This document shows, in pieces, positions 57,182-64,000 of a stretch of 64,000 bases of DNA; positions within the stretch are counted from its first letter, which is position 1; each line of letters opens with the position of its first letter. Below the pieces are notes generated by a model, which saw nothing but the letters and a program-made list of their open reading frames with translations, made no database searches and was not told the DNA's origin. This DNA comes from Acidithiobacillus concretivorus (lineage in GTDB: Bacteria; Pseudomonadota; Gammaproteobacteria; Acidithiobacillales; Acidithiobacillaceae), in the NCBI RefSeq assembly GCF_018853445.1, contig NZ_JABELD010000037.1, forward strand, positions 19,577 through 83,576. Reading direction: 5' to 3'. Both the position numbers and the translations under genes were made by a program.

Positions 57182-57413
57182 TACATTTCCTCATTGAAAT
57201 AATCCGTCGGGTATCCCCACGTTGTGTGTACACCACGGCAACCATCCGGTTTTTTAGGAATCCGATACAAACGGTACGCGTTTCGCCATAGTCTTTGCGC
57301 GTATCGGGAAACTCAAAGGTGACATCGGCAAACACTTCTACGCAATCTGCGAAGTCCAGTTCCCGATGCGCGAGAGTGGCCTGCCGTTTTTCTTCATCCC
57401 AATCCAGATTCAT
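57138..57413 (-). CDS. brnT: BrnT-type ribonuclease toxin
   Basis: A 91-residue RelE-fold toxin: NLDWDEEKRQATLAHRELDF, VTFEFPDTRKDYGETRTVCI and AVVYTQRGDTRRIISMRKCNERE are the conserved BrnT strands, including the Arg and Arg-Arg of the active site. The start at 57413 (ATG) is used, as the longer frame adds an unlikely leader. It lies 44 bases after hsdM in the same operon. Confidence 0.87.
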   Translation of the reverse strand: MNLDWDEEKRQATLAHRELDFADCVEVFADVTFEFPDTRKDYGETRTVCIGFLKNRMVAVVYTQRGDTRRIISMRKCNEREIKIYRERLDR

Positions 57414-57457
57414 ATTGATTATTATGTTGATGCCTCGTTTCGTCAAGGTGAGAGGGT

Positions 57458-59029
57458 TTAGATTTCATACCCCAACAACCCCAGATTCTTGCGCATTTCA
57501 TCTTCCAGCCGCCGCCCTTCCGCCAACTGTTCGGATAGTTCTTGGGTCAGTCGTGCCATCTTTTCTTCAAAGGGTTCGTCGTCTTCATCCTTGGCCGCAG
57601 CACCGACATAACGCCCCGGTGTCAGGACGTGGCCATTCTTGCGGATGTCATCCAGACTGGCTGCTTTGCAGAAGCCGGGAATGTCTGCATATTCCCCCGG
57701 ACCATCACCGCGCCAGTTATGGTAAGTATCGGCAATTTTCTGAATGTCTTCGTCGCTCAGTTCCCGATGGGTGCGGTCGGCCATGAAGCCCATGTTGCGG
57801 GCATCAATGAACAGCACTTCGCCGGTGCGTTCAAACAGTTCCTTGCCCGCCATACCGTGTCCGTCATCGCGGTTCTTTGCCAGAAACCACAGGCAGACGG
57901 GTATCTGGGTGCTGTAGAAAAGCTGACCAGGCAAGGCCACCATGCAATCCACCATATCCGCTTCAATGAGATTCTTGCGGATTTCGCCTTCACCGCTGGT
58001 ATTGGATGACATGGACCCGTTCGCCAAGACAAAGCCCGCTACACCATAAGGGGCCAAATGGTGAACCATGTGCTGCACCCAGGCGAAGTTGGCATTACCC
58101 GTGGGTGGTATCCCGTATTGCCAGCGTTTATCTTCTCTGAGCAGGTCGCCACCCCAATCGGATATGTTGAAAGGGGGATTGGCGAGAATGTAATCCGCCC
58201 GTAAATCAGGATGCAGGTCTTTGTGAAAGGTATCTGCGGCTTCCACCCCCAAATCGGCTTCAATACCCCGAATGGCGAGATTCATCAGGGCCAATTTCCA
58301 CGTATTGGGATTGGATTCTTCCCCGTAAACACTAATGTCGCCCACTTTGCCGCCGTGGGCTTCAATGAACTTTTCACTTTGTACGAACATACCACCGGAC
58401 CCGCAGCAAGGGTCATAGATGCGCCCTTTATACGGGGCCAACATGGTGACCAAGGTTCGGACTACGGATGCTGGGGTGTAGAACTCACCACCGCGTTTGC
58501 CTTCGGCACTGGCAAAACGGCCCAGAAAGTATTCATAGACCCGCCCCAAGGTATCGCGGGCCTGATGTTCAACCGTTCCTAAACCAATGGTGCCGATGAG
58601 GTCCACCAGTTCGCCCAGACGCCGCTGATCCAGTGTAGGACGGGCATAACCTTTGGGCAGGATGCCTTTGAGTTTGGGGTTTTCTTTTTCGATTTCGGTC
58701 ATGGCATCATCAATGCGCTTGCCGATGTCCGTTTGTTTGGCGGCTGCTTGCACTGCTGCCCATCTGGATGACGCCGGAACCCAGAACACGCCTTCTGCCG
58801 TGTATTCATCGCGGTCTTCGGCGGCGTAAGTCCCGGCTTCTTCCCGAATGATTTCCGTATATCTATCGGCAAAGCGGTCCGAGATGTATTTCAGGAAAAT
58901 AAGGCCCAGCACCACATGCTTATAATCAGCAGCATCCAGATGGCCGCGTAGCTTGTCGGCAGTGGCCCAAAGCTTGGATTCAAGACTGCTGGTGTCTTCG
59001 GCTTTCTTCTTGGCTGGTCCTCGTGGCAT
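57458..59029 (-). CDS. hsdM: Type I DNA methyltransferase, HsdM subunit
   Basis: A 523-residue adenine methyltransferase. S-adenosylmethionine site DPCCGSGG (206-213) and catalytic NPPF (284-287), plus the N-terminal HsdM helical domain ([23 protein letters not shown]). It modifies the site read by HsdS and, with HsdR, forms the restriction complex. It is the first gene of the operon, after a divergent promoter region (59030-59180). Confidence 0.96.
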   Translation of the reverse strand: MPRGPAKKKAEDTSSLESKLWATADKLRGHLDAADYKHVVLGLIFLKYISDRFADRYTEIIREEAGTYAAEDRDEYTAEGVFWVPASSRWAAVQAAAKQTDIGKRIDDAMTEIEKENPKLKGILPKGYARPTLDQRRLGELVDLIGTIGLGTVEHQARDTLGRVYEYFLGRFASAEGKRGGEFYTPASVVRTLVTMLAPYKGRIYDPCCGSGGMFVQSEKFIEAHGGKVGDISVYGEESNPNTWKLALMNLAIRGIEADLGVEAADTFHKDLHPDLRADYILANPPFNISDWGGDLLREDKRWQYGIPPTGNANFAWVQHMVHHLAPYGVAGFVLANGSMSSNTSGEGEIRKNLIEADMVDCMVALPGQLFYSTQIPVCLWFLAKNRDDGHGMAGKELFERTGEVLFIDARNMGFMADRTHRELSDEDIQKIADTYHNWRGDGPGEYADIPGFCKAASLDDIRKNGHVLTPGRYVGAAAKDEDDEPFEEKMARLTQELSEQLAEGRRLEDEMRKNLGLLGYEI

Positions 59030-59180
59030 GGTGCTTCCTTTTGATTGTTTGGATGGTTATAGCACAGAACCCCCTTATCGTCAGGATAGGATACCGCACA
59101 AATACGGATAATTCAGATGATGCTACATGATTTTAACGGTCACGATTTTCTGGATAGCCGCATCGTGATAAATTCCCGCA

Positions 59181-59873
59181 ATGACTAACGTTCACCCATT
59201 CCCCGCTGGCGGTAAATCCGCCAAACCCTTGCGCAAGAAAAACCGCCGACCGAAAAGCAGTGATAATGCTTATGGTCCGGCGCTGCTGCTGCAAGACTTC
59301 GATGATATGCCGGTAGATGTGCTCGACGCGCTTATTCAGGCGGGTAGCCTGTACCTTGCACAGTCCGGTCTGGAATCCACTGAGGATGAATTGGCTTCCC
59401 CTTGCGCCCAGTTCTTGCGGACCATTCACGGCATGAACGCCTTGACGGAAGCGGCCAATGTGTTGATCTACGAAGCGCAGAGATATCCAGAATTAACGGA
59501 TGAGGAAGCCGTGGATTGGCTGCTTCAACGGACCAAATCCACACACAAGGTCATGCGCAAGCTGGATAAAATGCTTCCAACGGATGAGTTCATTCTTTCT
59601 TCAAACAGTTTTGGTCCGGACTTCATGGCGGAATATGCCACCAATGCTGCCATGCTGGTGGTCAGTTATTTTGCGGAAGACCTTCTGGTGTACTATGACG
59701 AAAATTTCATCCGGACCAAGAAGGACCGGCGCAAGGTGATGATGCTCGACTATAGGGATGCCTATCGGGAAGTCATTCAGGATTGCCAGATACACGTAGG
59801 CGCTCATGGCTTTCTGATGACAGAACTGGCCTCTGCACAACGCGCATTGAATAAGGTGCTGAAAGAACTATGA
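59181..59873 (+). CDS. Unassigned protein coupled to IHF-like gene
   Basis: A 230-residue protein. The N-terminus is basic (KSAKPLRKKNRRPKSSDN), suggesting nucleic-acid contact; the rest is helical and acidic, with no motif I can assign (LTDEEAVDWLLQRTKSTHKV, RKVMMLDYRDAYREVIQDCQ). It is divergent from the hsd operon. Its stop overlaps the next ATG (ATGA), so it is co-translated with the HU/IHF-like gene. Confidence 0.5.
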   Translation: MTNVHPFPAGGKSAKPLRKKNRRPKSSDNAYGPALLLQDFDDMPVDVLDALIQAGSLYLAQSGLESTEDELASPCAQFLRTIHGMNALTEAANVLIYEAQRYPELTDEEAVDWLLQRTKSTHKVMRKLDKMLPTDEFILSSNSFGPDFMAEYATNAAMLVVSYFAEDLLVYYDENFIRTKKDRRKVMMLDYRDAYREVIQDCQIHVGAHGFLMTELASAQRALNKVLKEL

Positions 59874-60148
59874 CCGTAACCAAAGCAGAAATGGCGCATG
59901 CACTGGTGGACGAAACAGGTTTGACCTACCTGACCAGTCTGGAATTGGTGAACAGCCTGTTTGATACCCTGCGGGAAACACTGGCGTCCGGTGAGGACGT
60001 GAAGTTGTCCGGCTTTGGGACTTTTACGTTACGGGAAAAGGCTGCCAGACCGGGGCGGAATCCCAAGACGGGTATTCCCTGCAAGATTACGGCCAGACGG
60101 GTGGTGACGTTTAAGGTGAGCCTGAAGGTCAAGGAACGCACAGAGTAG
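59870..60148 (+). CDS. HU/IHF-alpha-like DNA-binding protein
   Basis: A 92-residue protein of the HU/IHF family: VTKAEMAHALVDETGL, the VKLSGFGTFTLREKAARPGR arm and RNPKTG tip, and VVTFKVSLKVK. The RNPKTG arm is typical for IHF-alpha. A second chromosomal IHF is expected elsewhere, so this is probably an island copy. It overlaps the preceding gene. Confidence 0.88.
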   Translation: MTVTKAEMAHALVDETGLTYLTSLELVNSLFDTLRETLASGEDVKLSGFGTFTLREKAARPGRNPKTGIPCKITARRVVTFKVSLKVKERTE

Positions 60149-60621
60149 CCCTATCGTGGTTGTACTCTTTTGGTGGTGCTTGTTATTCATTTGGGTGGTT
60201 CATGCCACCGAAATATCAAGCTATAGCTTTACACCATGCCCTTTATCTGGCGTTCACTCTATCCTATTAAAAACATAATCACTAAAAATTTAGTAATGCA
60301 AACTGACTGATTTTTTTCTGCCGTAACCTAATCATTTGGTTACCAGGGTGGAGCCAGTATGGTGCCAGCACTACCGTTACCCTAATGGATCGTCGGAAAG
60401 CGTACCGTCTGATAGCAGACCAAGGCGGTAACTGGTCATTCAGCAAACGGAAAGAGAATGGCATCATCTGCTGCTTATATATCTGCAAAAGCAGGCTTAC
60501 CAGTCGTCGAGAATGATTGGCCTAGCGGATCGCACACGAATCAATGGAAGGACCGGAGATGTAGAGAAAATGAAAATATCATATACTATTTACATCTTTT
60601 ATTGAGAATCGGAGAGATGAT
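60149..60621. other. Intergenic stretch without a convincing gene
   Basis: It holds a perfect A+T inverted repeat ACTAAA-AA-TTTAGT (60281-60294), the TGGCRCC repeats at 60343-60377 (putative right arm site) and a short frame of about 44 codons from 60385 (MDRRKAYRLIADQGGNW) with no family pattern. TTTACA and TATACT-like elements before 60622 may be the mntA promoter. Confidence 0.4.
60343..60377. repeat. Right putative integrase arm-type site
   Basis: On the minus strand it reads TGGCACCATAC, then TGGCTCC-ACCC, then TGG: three TGG units 11 bases apart. The left site at 46642-46659 has CCACCCTGGCGCCATACT, the same words. Together they suggest binding sites of one recombinase. Confidence 0.38.
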
Positions 60622-60912
60622 ATGCGCCCATCACTCGCGTTTGAACTGCATCGCAATGCTGTGCGCGAAGCCGTAAGCCGATTTCCCACAACGAATCCAC
60701 GTGTTTTTGGCTCATCCATACGCGGTACGGATGAGGACGGCAGTGACCTTGATCTACTGGTCGATGCGCTGCCAGGGGCAACATTGTTCGATCTAGGCGA
60801 CTTACAATGCGAACTTGAGTCTTTGCTTGGCGTCCATGTTGATCTGCTTACCCCTGCAGACTTGCCGCTGAAATTTCGCGCCAAAGTGCTTGAGGAAGCG
60901 CGACCGGTATGA
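60622..60912 (+). CDS. MntA-type nucleotidyltransferase antitoxin
   Basis: A 96-residue minimal nucleotidyltransferase. Gly30-Ser31, ten residues, Asp42-x-Asp44 is the GSx10DxD active site. MntA antitoxins adenylylate the HepT toxin. The stop overlaps the HepT ATG (ATGA), the normal layout. The start has GGAGAG 8 bases upstream. Confidence 0.88.
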   Translation: MRPSLAFELHRNAVREAVSRFPTTNPRVFGSSIRGTDEDGSDLDLLVDALPGATLFDLGDLQCELESLLGVHVDLLTPADLPLKFRAKVLEEARPV

Positions 60913-61307
60913 GCGAGAACCGACTACCTGACTACCTTGATCATATAAAACAAGCGGCGACTGATGCTTGTGGCTTTGTAGAAGGTTTGAGTAAAGTCGA
61001 TTTCATCAATGACAAGCGCACTCAGCAAGCAGTTGTTATGAATCTCATCATCATTGGTGAGGCCGCAACGAAAGTGATGGACATATACCCAGCGTTTGCG
61101 GAAGAACACACCGAAATACCTTGGCGAAGTATGCGCGGGATGCGCAATCGCATCGCCCATGGTTACTTCGACATTAATCTCGACGTGGTTTGGGATACAG
61201 TACAGACGGCGCTGCCGGAATTGGCGGCACAACTTCTATCGCTGTTCACTAAAAATGATCTCTTTTCAGCGAAATCGGTCATTCCTGCCAGTGCGGAAAA
61301 GGAATAA
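60909..61307 (+). CDS. HepT-type (DUF86) RNase toxin
   Basis: A 132-residue HEPN-domain protein. Arg79-x4-His84-x-Tyr86 (RNRIAHGY) is the RX4HXY motif of HepT; the Tyr is the residue modified by MntA. The C-terminal 20 residues extend beyond the usual length. Cleavage substrate is unknown. It is translated with MntA. Confidence 0.88.
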   Translation: MSENRLPDYLDHIKQAATDACGFVEGLSKVDFINDKRTQQAVVMNLIIIGEAATKVMDIYPAFAEEHTEIPWRSMRGMRNRIAHGYFDINLDVVWDTVQTALPELAAQLLSLFTKNDLFSAKSVIPASAEKE

Positions 61308-61435
61308 TATCAGGGTAGCTCAAAAAACTTGCTTTCCTGACGGATGTTAGCCTCAAAAATCATGATTCAGGACATTTCCATACGGATTTTGTAGCAAACG
61401 GCGTTTTTAAGGCCATATTTCCATGATTTTCCGCA

Positions 61436-61660
61436 TTACGGGCAGACTACGGCCTTGAGCTGCCCCCTTTCGAGAAAGGTCAGGCGCTTGATGTTGTAGG
61501 TCACGACCATCATAGTCATCGCGAAGCTTGCACGTACCTGGCCGATGGTCCGAATACGCTTGCCACCCATTTGTTCTATGGCTGCAAATATGTGTCCTAC
61601 CCGCGCCCGTACTTTGGCGATGTTGTGGTTTCGCCCATTTGGAGAGGAGATTGTTACGGC
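61436..61660 (-). pseudogene. IS5-family transposase C-terminal remnant
   Basis: A minus-strand frame reads NHNIAKVRARVGHIFAAIEQ, then MGGKRIRTIGQVRASFAMTM, ending VTYNIKRLTFLERGQL. This is the C-terminal catalytic end of IS5-type transposases (RVEHVF, then LNYNIRRL). The upstream part and the left end are missing. It marks an old insertion behind hepT. Confidence 0.7.
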
Positions 61661-62701
61661 TGCCTTTGCGCTGGATACATCCCTGTTGTCAAAAAGTGCT
61701 GGTGATTAGCCAGTTTTAGCAGAAAGCAGCGTCTCGATTATTAACCCTTGTATATTGAAAACCGAAGTATATCTCTACTACACCAAATATTTCAGAGAAC
61801 TAACGATTCATATTCCGCAATATAGGCCGATAAAAACCTGATGCTGACAGATGACAAAGAGTGACGCTGATTAACAGGCTGAGTACATAATGGCGCTTTG
61901 CTTTGGCTCAAGTGCTCACTTCTCATTTTACCAATCAGGGCTTTCGGTGGCGGTTGCACCAATCCGGTGTATGTCCGGGATCAAACTGGCACCGTTTCGG
62001 TGCACCCGTATCTATTTATTTATTAATATATCTATTGGTTCTAAGGTGATGTTGGTAGCTTAAGCCGTGCACTACCCTACATCTTATTCGCCCTAGTGGG
62101 ATTTCAAAATCTGCCTCACTCTGATCGGAGAGTAATCCAGTTTAGATGTCACGGAAACGACCGATTATCGCGCATTGCCAAAAGTTGTGGTTTCAGGCGC
62201 AGAATTTGTAATTTATCCCATTATCTATTCTCTGTTACGCGAACGGTTTGGAGTTTGACTATATAAACCCCCGCCTTCGGCGACCCCAAGGGGTGCAAAG
62301 ATCCGGCGGGGCGAAGTATGGCACAAGGTTTTACTTGTTCGTTAGCAGTAATTGATAAAAAAGTGGCATCGTAATTGTCATTCAAAGATTAACTATCCGT
62401 GCCTCTTTCACCGCCGGAATAAATACCCTTGGGTCGGTGGTGAGTGGAGCGATACGACGGAGCAGATAATGGTTAATCCGCATAAAATAAGTGTGACTTA
62501 ATTTGGTGCCAGATTGACTCTATATAGGTCTACTTGTTCAGATAAAAAATAATGGCATTATGCATATATGTGATATCGGTAAGGTGAGGAGCAAGAGCTA
62601 ACCATCGCTACGCTTTAGGCTATTCTTGGTCAGGGTTTCACCCCGACACCCCCAGCACGCCTGCACTTCGTTTGCGTGCTTCAATCTGGTCATTTTAATG
62701 G
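61661..62701. other. Noncoding stretch of a mobilisation module
   Basis: No gene of a recognisable family. It holds a perfect 6-bp hairpin (61989-62003), an A+T-rich block (62008-62036), a G+C-rich block with CGCC-TTC-GGCG and CCCC-AA-GGGG (62260-62283) and, at the end, the oriT-like sequence. The G+C shift and hairpins fit a plasmid-derived origin or relaxosome region. Confidence 0.4.
62598..62651 (-). other. oriT-like (bom-type) transfer origin
   Basis: On the minus strand: GGGTGTCGGGG, then TGAAACCCTGACC, then AGCGTAGCGATGG. The ColE1/pBR322 bom region has the same word order (GGGTGTCGGGG, a GACC core, GTAGCGATAGCGG). An inverted repeat AGCACGC / GCGTGCT (62654-62680) flanks it. It lies directly before mobC and the relaxase gene, as expected for a relaxase origin. 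Confidence 0.6.
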
Positions 62702-62715
62702 ATGATAGGTGCTGT

Positions 62716-63127
62716 TATGGATATAGATATTTCGCGGAATCGTCGTACTGGTCCGGTGCCCATCGCTGCCGAATTTAAGCGTGTTCACTCCGTAAATGTT
62801 CGGCTTAATGCTTCCGAACTTTCCGAGCTTGATTCGTCGCGTGGTCCATACCAGCGTGCGGCATTTCTTCGCATGGCGGGCATCGGCAAATTGCCGCCTG
62901 CCATTCCTGCCATTAACCGCGAGGCGTGGACGGCCTTATCTACGGTTATCTCAAACCTGAATCAATACCAACGTGCCATCAACTACGGTTTAATCAGGCA
63001 TACGAAATCCGAGCCAATTCCATCGTTTGTCTTGGAAGACTTGATTGATCAGGTTCAGGCATTGCGTCGGGAGTTGATGGGAGTGAGTGAAGATTCAGAT
63101 GATGGGCCGGAGGATGATGACGAATGA
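62716..63127 (+). CDS. MobC-like relaxosome accessory protein
   Basis: A 136-140 residue protein with a basic start and the MobC helix pattern: HSVNVRLNASELSELD (ribbon-like), YQRAAFLRMAG and NREAWTALSTVISNLNQYQR. It helps the relaxase at oriT. The ATG at 62716 or 62702 may start it; the tail is acidic. It overlaps the relaxase start (ATGA). Confidence 0.72.
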
Positions 63128-63933
63128 AAGGGATGCGTAAGATTAGGCGTGGCAAGGGTTTTCGTGGTGTCTTAAATTATGTTTTCGGTCGTGACAAGTC
63201 ACATAAGGAGGAACCTGGCAAGCTAATCGGCGGCAACTTGTCCGGAACCGATCCTCGCACTCTTGCACAAGAATTTGGGATTACTAGAACACTTCGCCCA
63301 GAGATCGAGAAACCCGTCTGGCACAACAGCCTAAGACTTCCGGTAGGTGAATCAGTGTCAGATGATCAGTGGGTGCAAATTGCTGATGAATATATGCGTG
63401 AGATTGGGTTCAGCGAACTGCATCCGCGTTGTTATGTGCTGCATAACGATAAAGAGGGGCAGCATATACATATCGTAGCCTCGCGCATTGCGCTGGATGG
63501 ATCGCTGTATTTGGGCAAAAACGAAAACCTTATATCTACGCGGATCATCCAGCAGATCGAGATTGACCACTTATTAACTATCACGAAAGGCCCAGAATAT
63601 ACAGAGGACAAAAAAATAAAGATGCCGGATGTTAAGTTGCCTAGAAAGGATGAAATCGAGAATGGTTTGAGATTAGGCATAAAGCCGCCGCGTTTAGCCT
63701 TGCAAGAGCTACTTAATGAGTCCACTAAAGAGCCCAAGGCTGTTATGCAGTTCGTGGAGTTCCTAGAATCAAAAGATGTTGGTGTGGTGCCTAATTTAGC
63801 CTCCACAGGGAAGCTTAACGGCTTTTCTTTTGTTTATGGTGGTGTGAGTTTTAAGGGGTCCAGTTTGGGCGACAAGGGTTCCTCGTCATTTCAAGTGGGT
63901 AGCCTGAGATCCAGCTTGCCCAGGATCAGGTAG
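63124..63933 (+). pseudogene. MobA/VirD2-type relaxase, interrupted by an insertion sequence
   Basis: The N-terminal catalytic part of a relaxase: tyrosine region GKGFRGVLNYVFG, SLRLPVGESVSDDQW and the metal-binding His in HNDKEGQHIHIVASRIA. From about residue 250 the frame (FKGSSLGDKG) leaves the family pattern and runs into the insertion-sequence end, stopping at 63933. The C-terminal part is lost. It is the 5' half of a gene cut by the ISL3 element. Confidence 0.75.
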
Positions 63934-64000
63934 GCCATGTTGATAAAGTTCTTGTGCGTGCGGTAACCCCGAGCCTTGGCCTTGGCGGATTGAATGAGGC
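63876..64000 (-). mobile_element. ISL3-family insertion sequence, right end (incomplete)
   Basis: The end of an element that runs off the window. The inside gene on the minus strand ends at 63891 (TGA) and the tail reads SAKAKARGYRTHKNFINMAY, then LILGKLDLRLPT, the typical ISL3 transposase end. The terminal repeat lies near 63876-63893. ISAfe1 of A. ferrooxidans belongs to the same family. It cuts the relaxase gene. Confidence 0.7.

Larger units (their letters stand above)
46516..60370 (+). mobile_element. tRNA-Arg-associated integrative island (limits inferred)
   Basis: An integrase gene begins 92 bases behind tRNA-Arg, and the following DNA carries accessory genes: UmuD-like, YbjQ, outer-membrane protein, type I restriction-modification with embedded genes, and an IHF-like gene. 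Short TGGCRCC-type repeats with an 11-bp step occur at both the left end (46642-46659) and near 60343-60377. The right limit is set by the latter. I found no second copy of the tRNA 3' end, so the right end may lie further out. Confidence 0.45.

Noticed and set aside
60385..60516. 44-codon frame before mntA
   Set aside because: No RBS or recognisable pattern; may be residual coding DNA but cannot be supported.
61528..61719. 63-codon plus-strand frame
   Set aside because: It is antisense to the IS5-type remnant, so a shadow.
46516..64000. Second copy of the tRNA-Arg 3' end (attR) in the window
   Set aside because: Short matches such as TCAGGCGC at 61473 and 62193 were seen, but no stretch of the tRNA T-arm and acceptor is repeated. 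The right attachment site is not visible.

Overview
The window looks like chromosome of an acidophilic sulfur/iron-oxidising gammaproteobacterial-type organism, most probably Acidithiobacillus. The clearest pointer is an ArsR whose three C-terminal cysteines fall exactly at residues 95, 96 and 102 when the second ATG is used, as reported for A. ferrooxidans ArsR. A DoxD/DoxX-like membrane protein, stacked heavy-metal/RND efflux operons and an ISL3-family transposase end agree with this. The species is not determined.

Layout. (1) 1-9.4 kb: a Crp/Fnr-type regulator cut by a premature amber codon, a DUF2892 protein, and on the minus strand a metal/efflux block: cytochrome b561, then PepSY + response regulator + histidine kinase, then TolC-type lipoprotein + adaptor + RND permease. 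Two nearly identical 20-bp direct-repeat boxes stand upstream of the pepSY-regulator operon and the efflux operon, so the two-component system probably controls both. (2) 9.4-22 kb: a TonB-dependent receptor, an atypical winged-helix regulator, a duplicated DoxD-like protein, a second OmpR/kinase pair and a second TolC-adaptor-RND operon. GTCAT/TGAC repeats with an 11-bp period lie in front of the receptor, the atypical regulator and the second efflux operon. (3) 22-30 kb: a double DUF202 protein, an APC transporter, and a pilus-assembly operon (PilC-like protein, three prepilin-like proteins and a large secreted repeat protein). (4) 29.8-31.8 kb: a small accessory patch with a frameshifted zinc-ribbon gene, a Fic remnant and a TacA-TacT-type toxin-antitoxin pair, abutting tRNA-Cys. 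(5) 31.8-46.6 kb: core genome: tRNA-Cys, tRNA-Gly, pgsA, uvrC, efp, ftsB, eno, kdsA, pyrG, an ars cluster, uvrB and tRNA-Arg. (6) 46.6-60.4 kb: an island next to tRNA-Arg, with integrase, a UmuD-like protease, YbjQ, an outer-membrane protein, and a type I restriction-modification operon (hsdM...hsdS...hsdR) that contains BrnT-BrnA and several unassigned genes, then an unassigned gene coupled to an IHF-like protein. (7) 60.6-64 kb: a MntA-HepT pair, an IS5-like remnant, an oriT-like site with mobC and a relaxase gene that is interrupted by the end of an ISL3-family insertion sequence running off the window.

The most interesting candidates for an undescribed system are the extra genes inside the hsd operon, especially the coupled pair of a zinc-ribbon protein and a D/ExK nuclease-like protein flanked by two copies of a DUF4926-like sequence, and the shared direct-repeat regulatory boxes that tie the efflux, receptor and sensor genes into two regulons.
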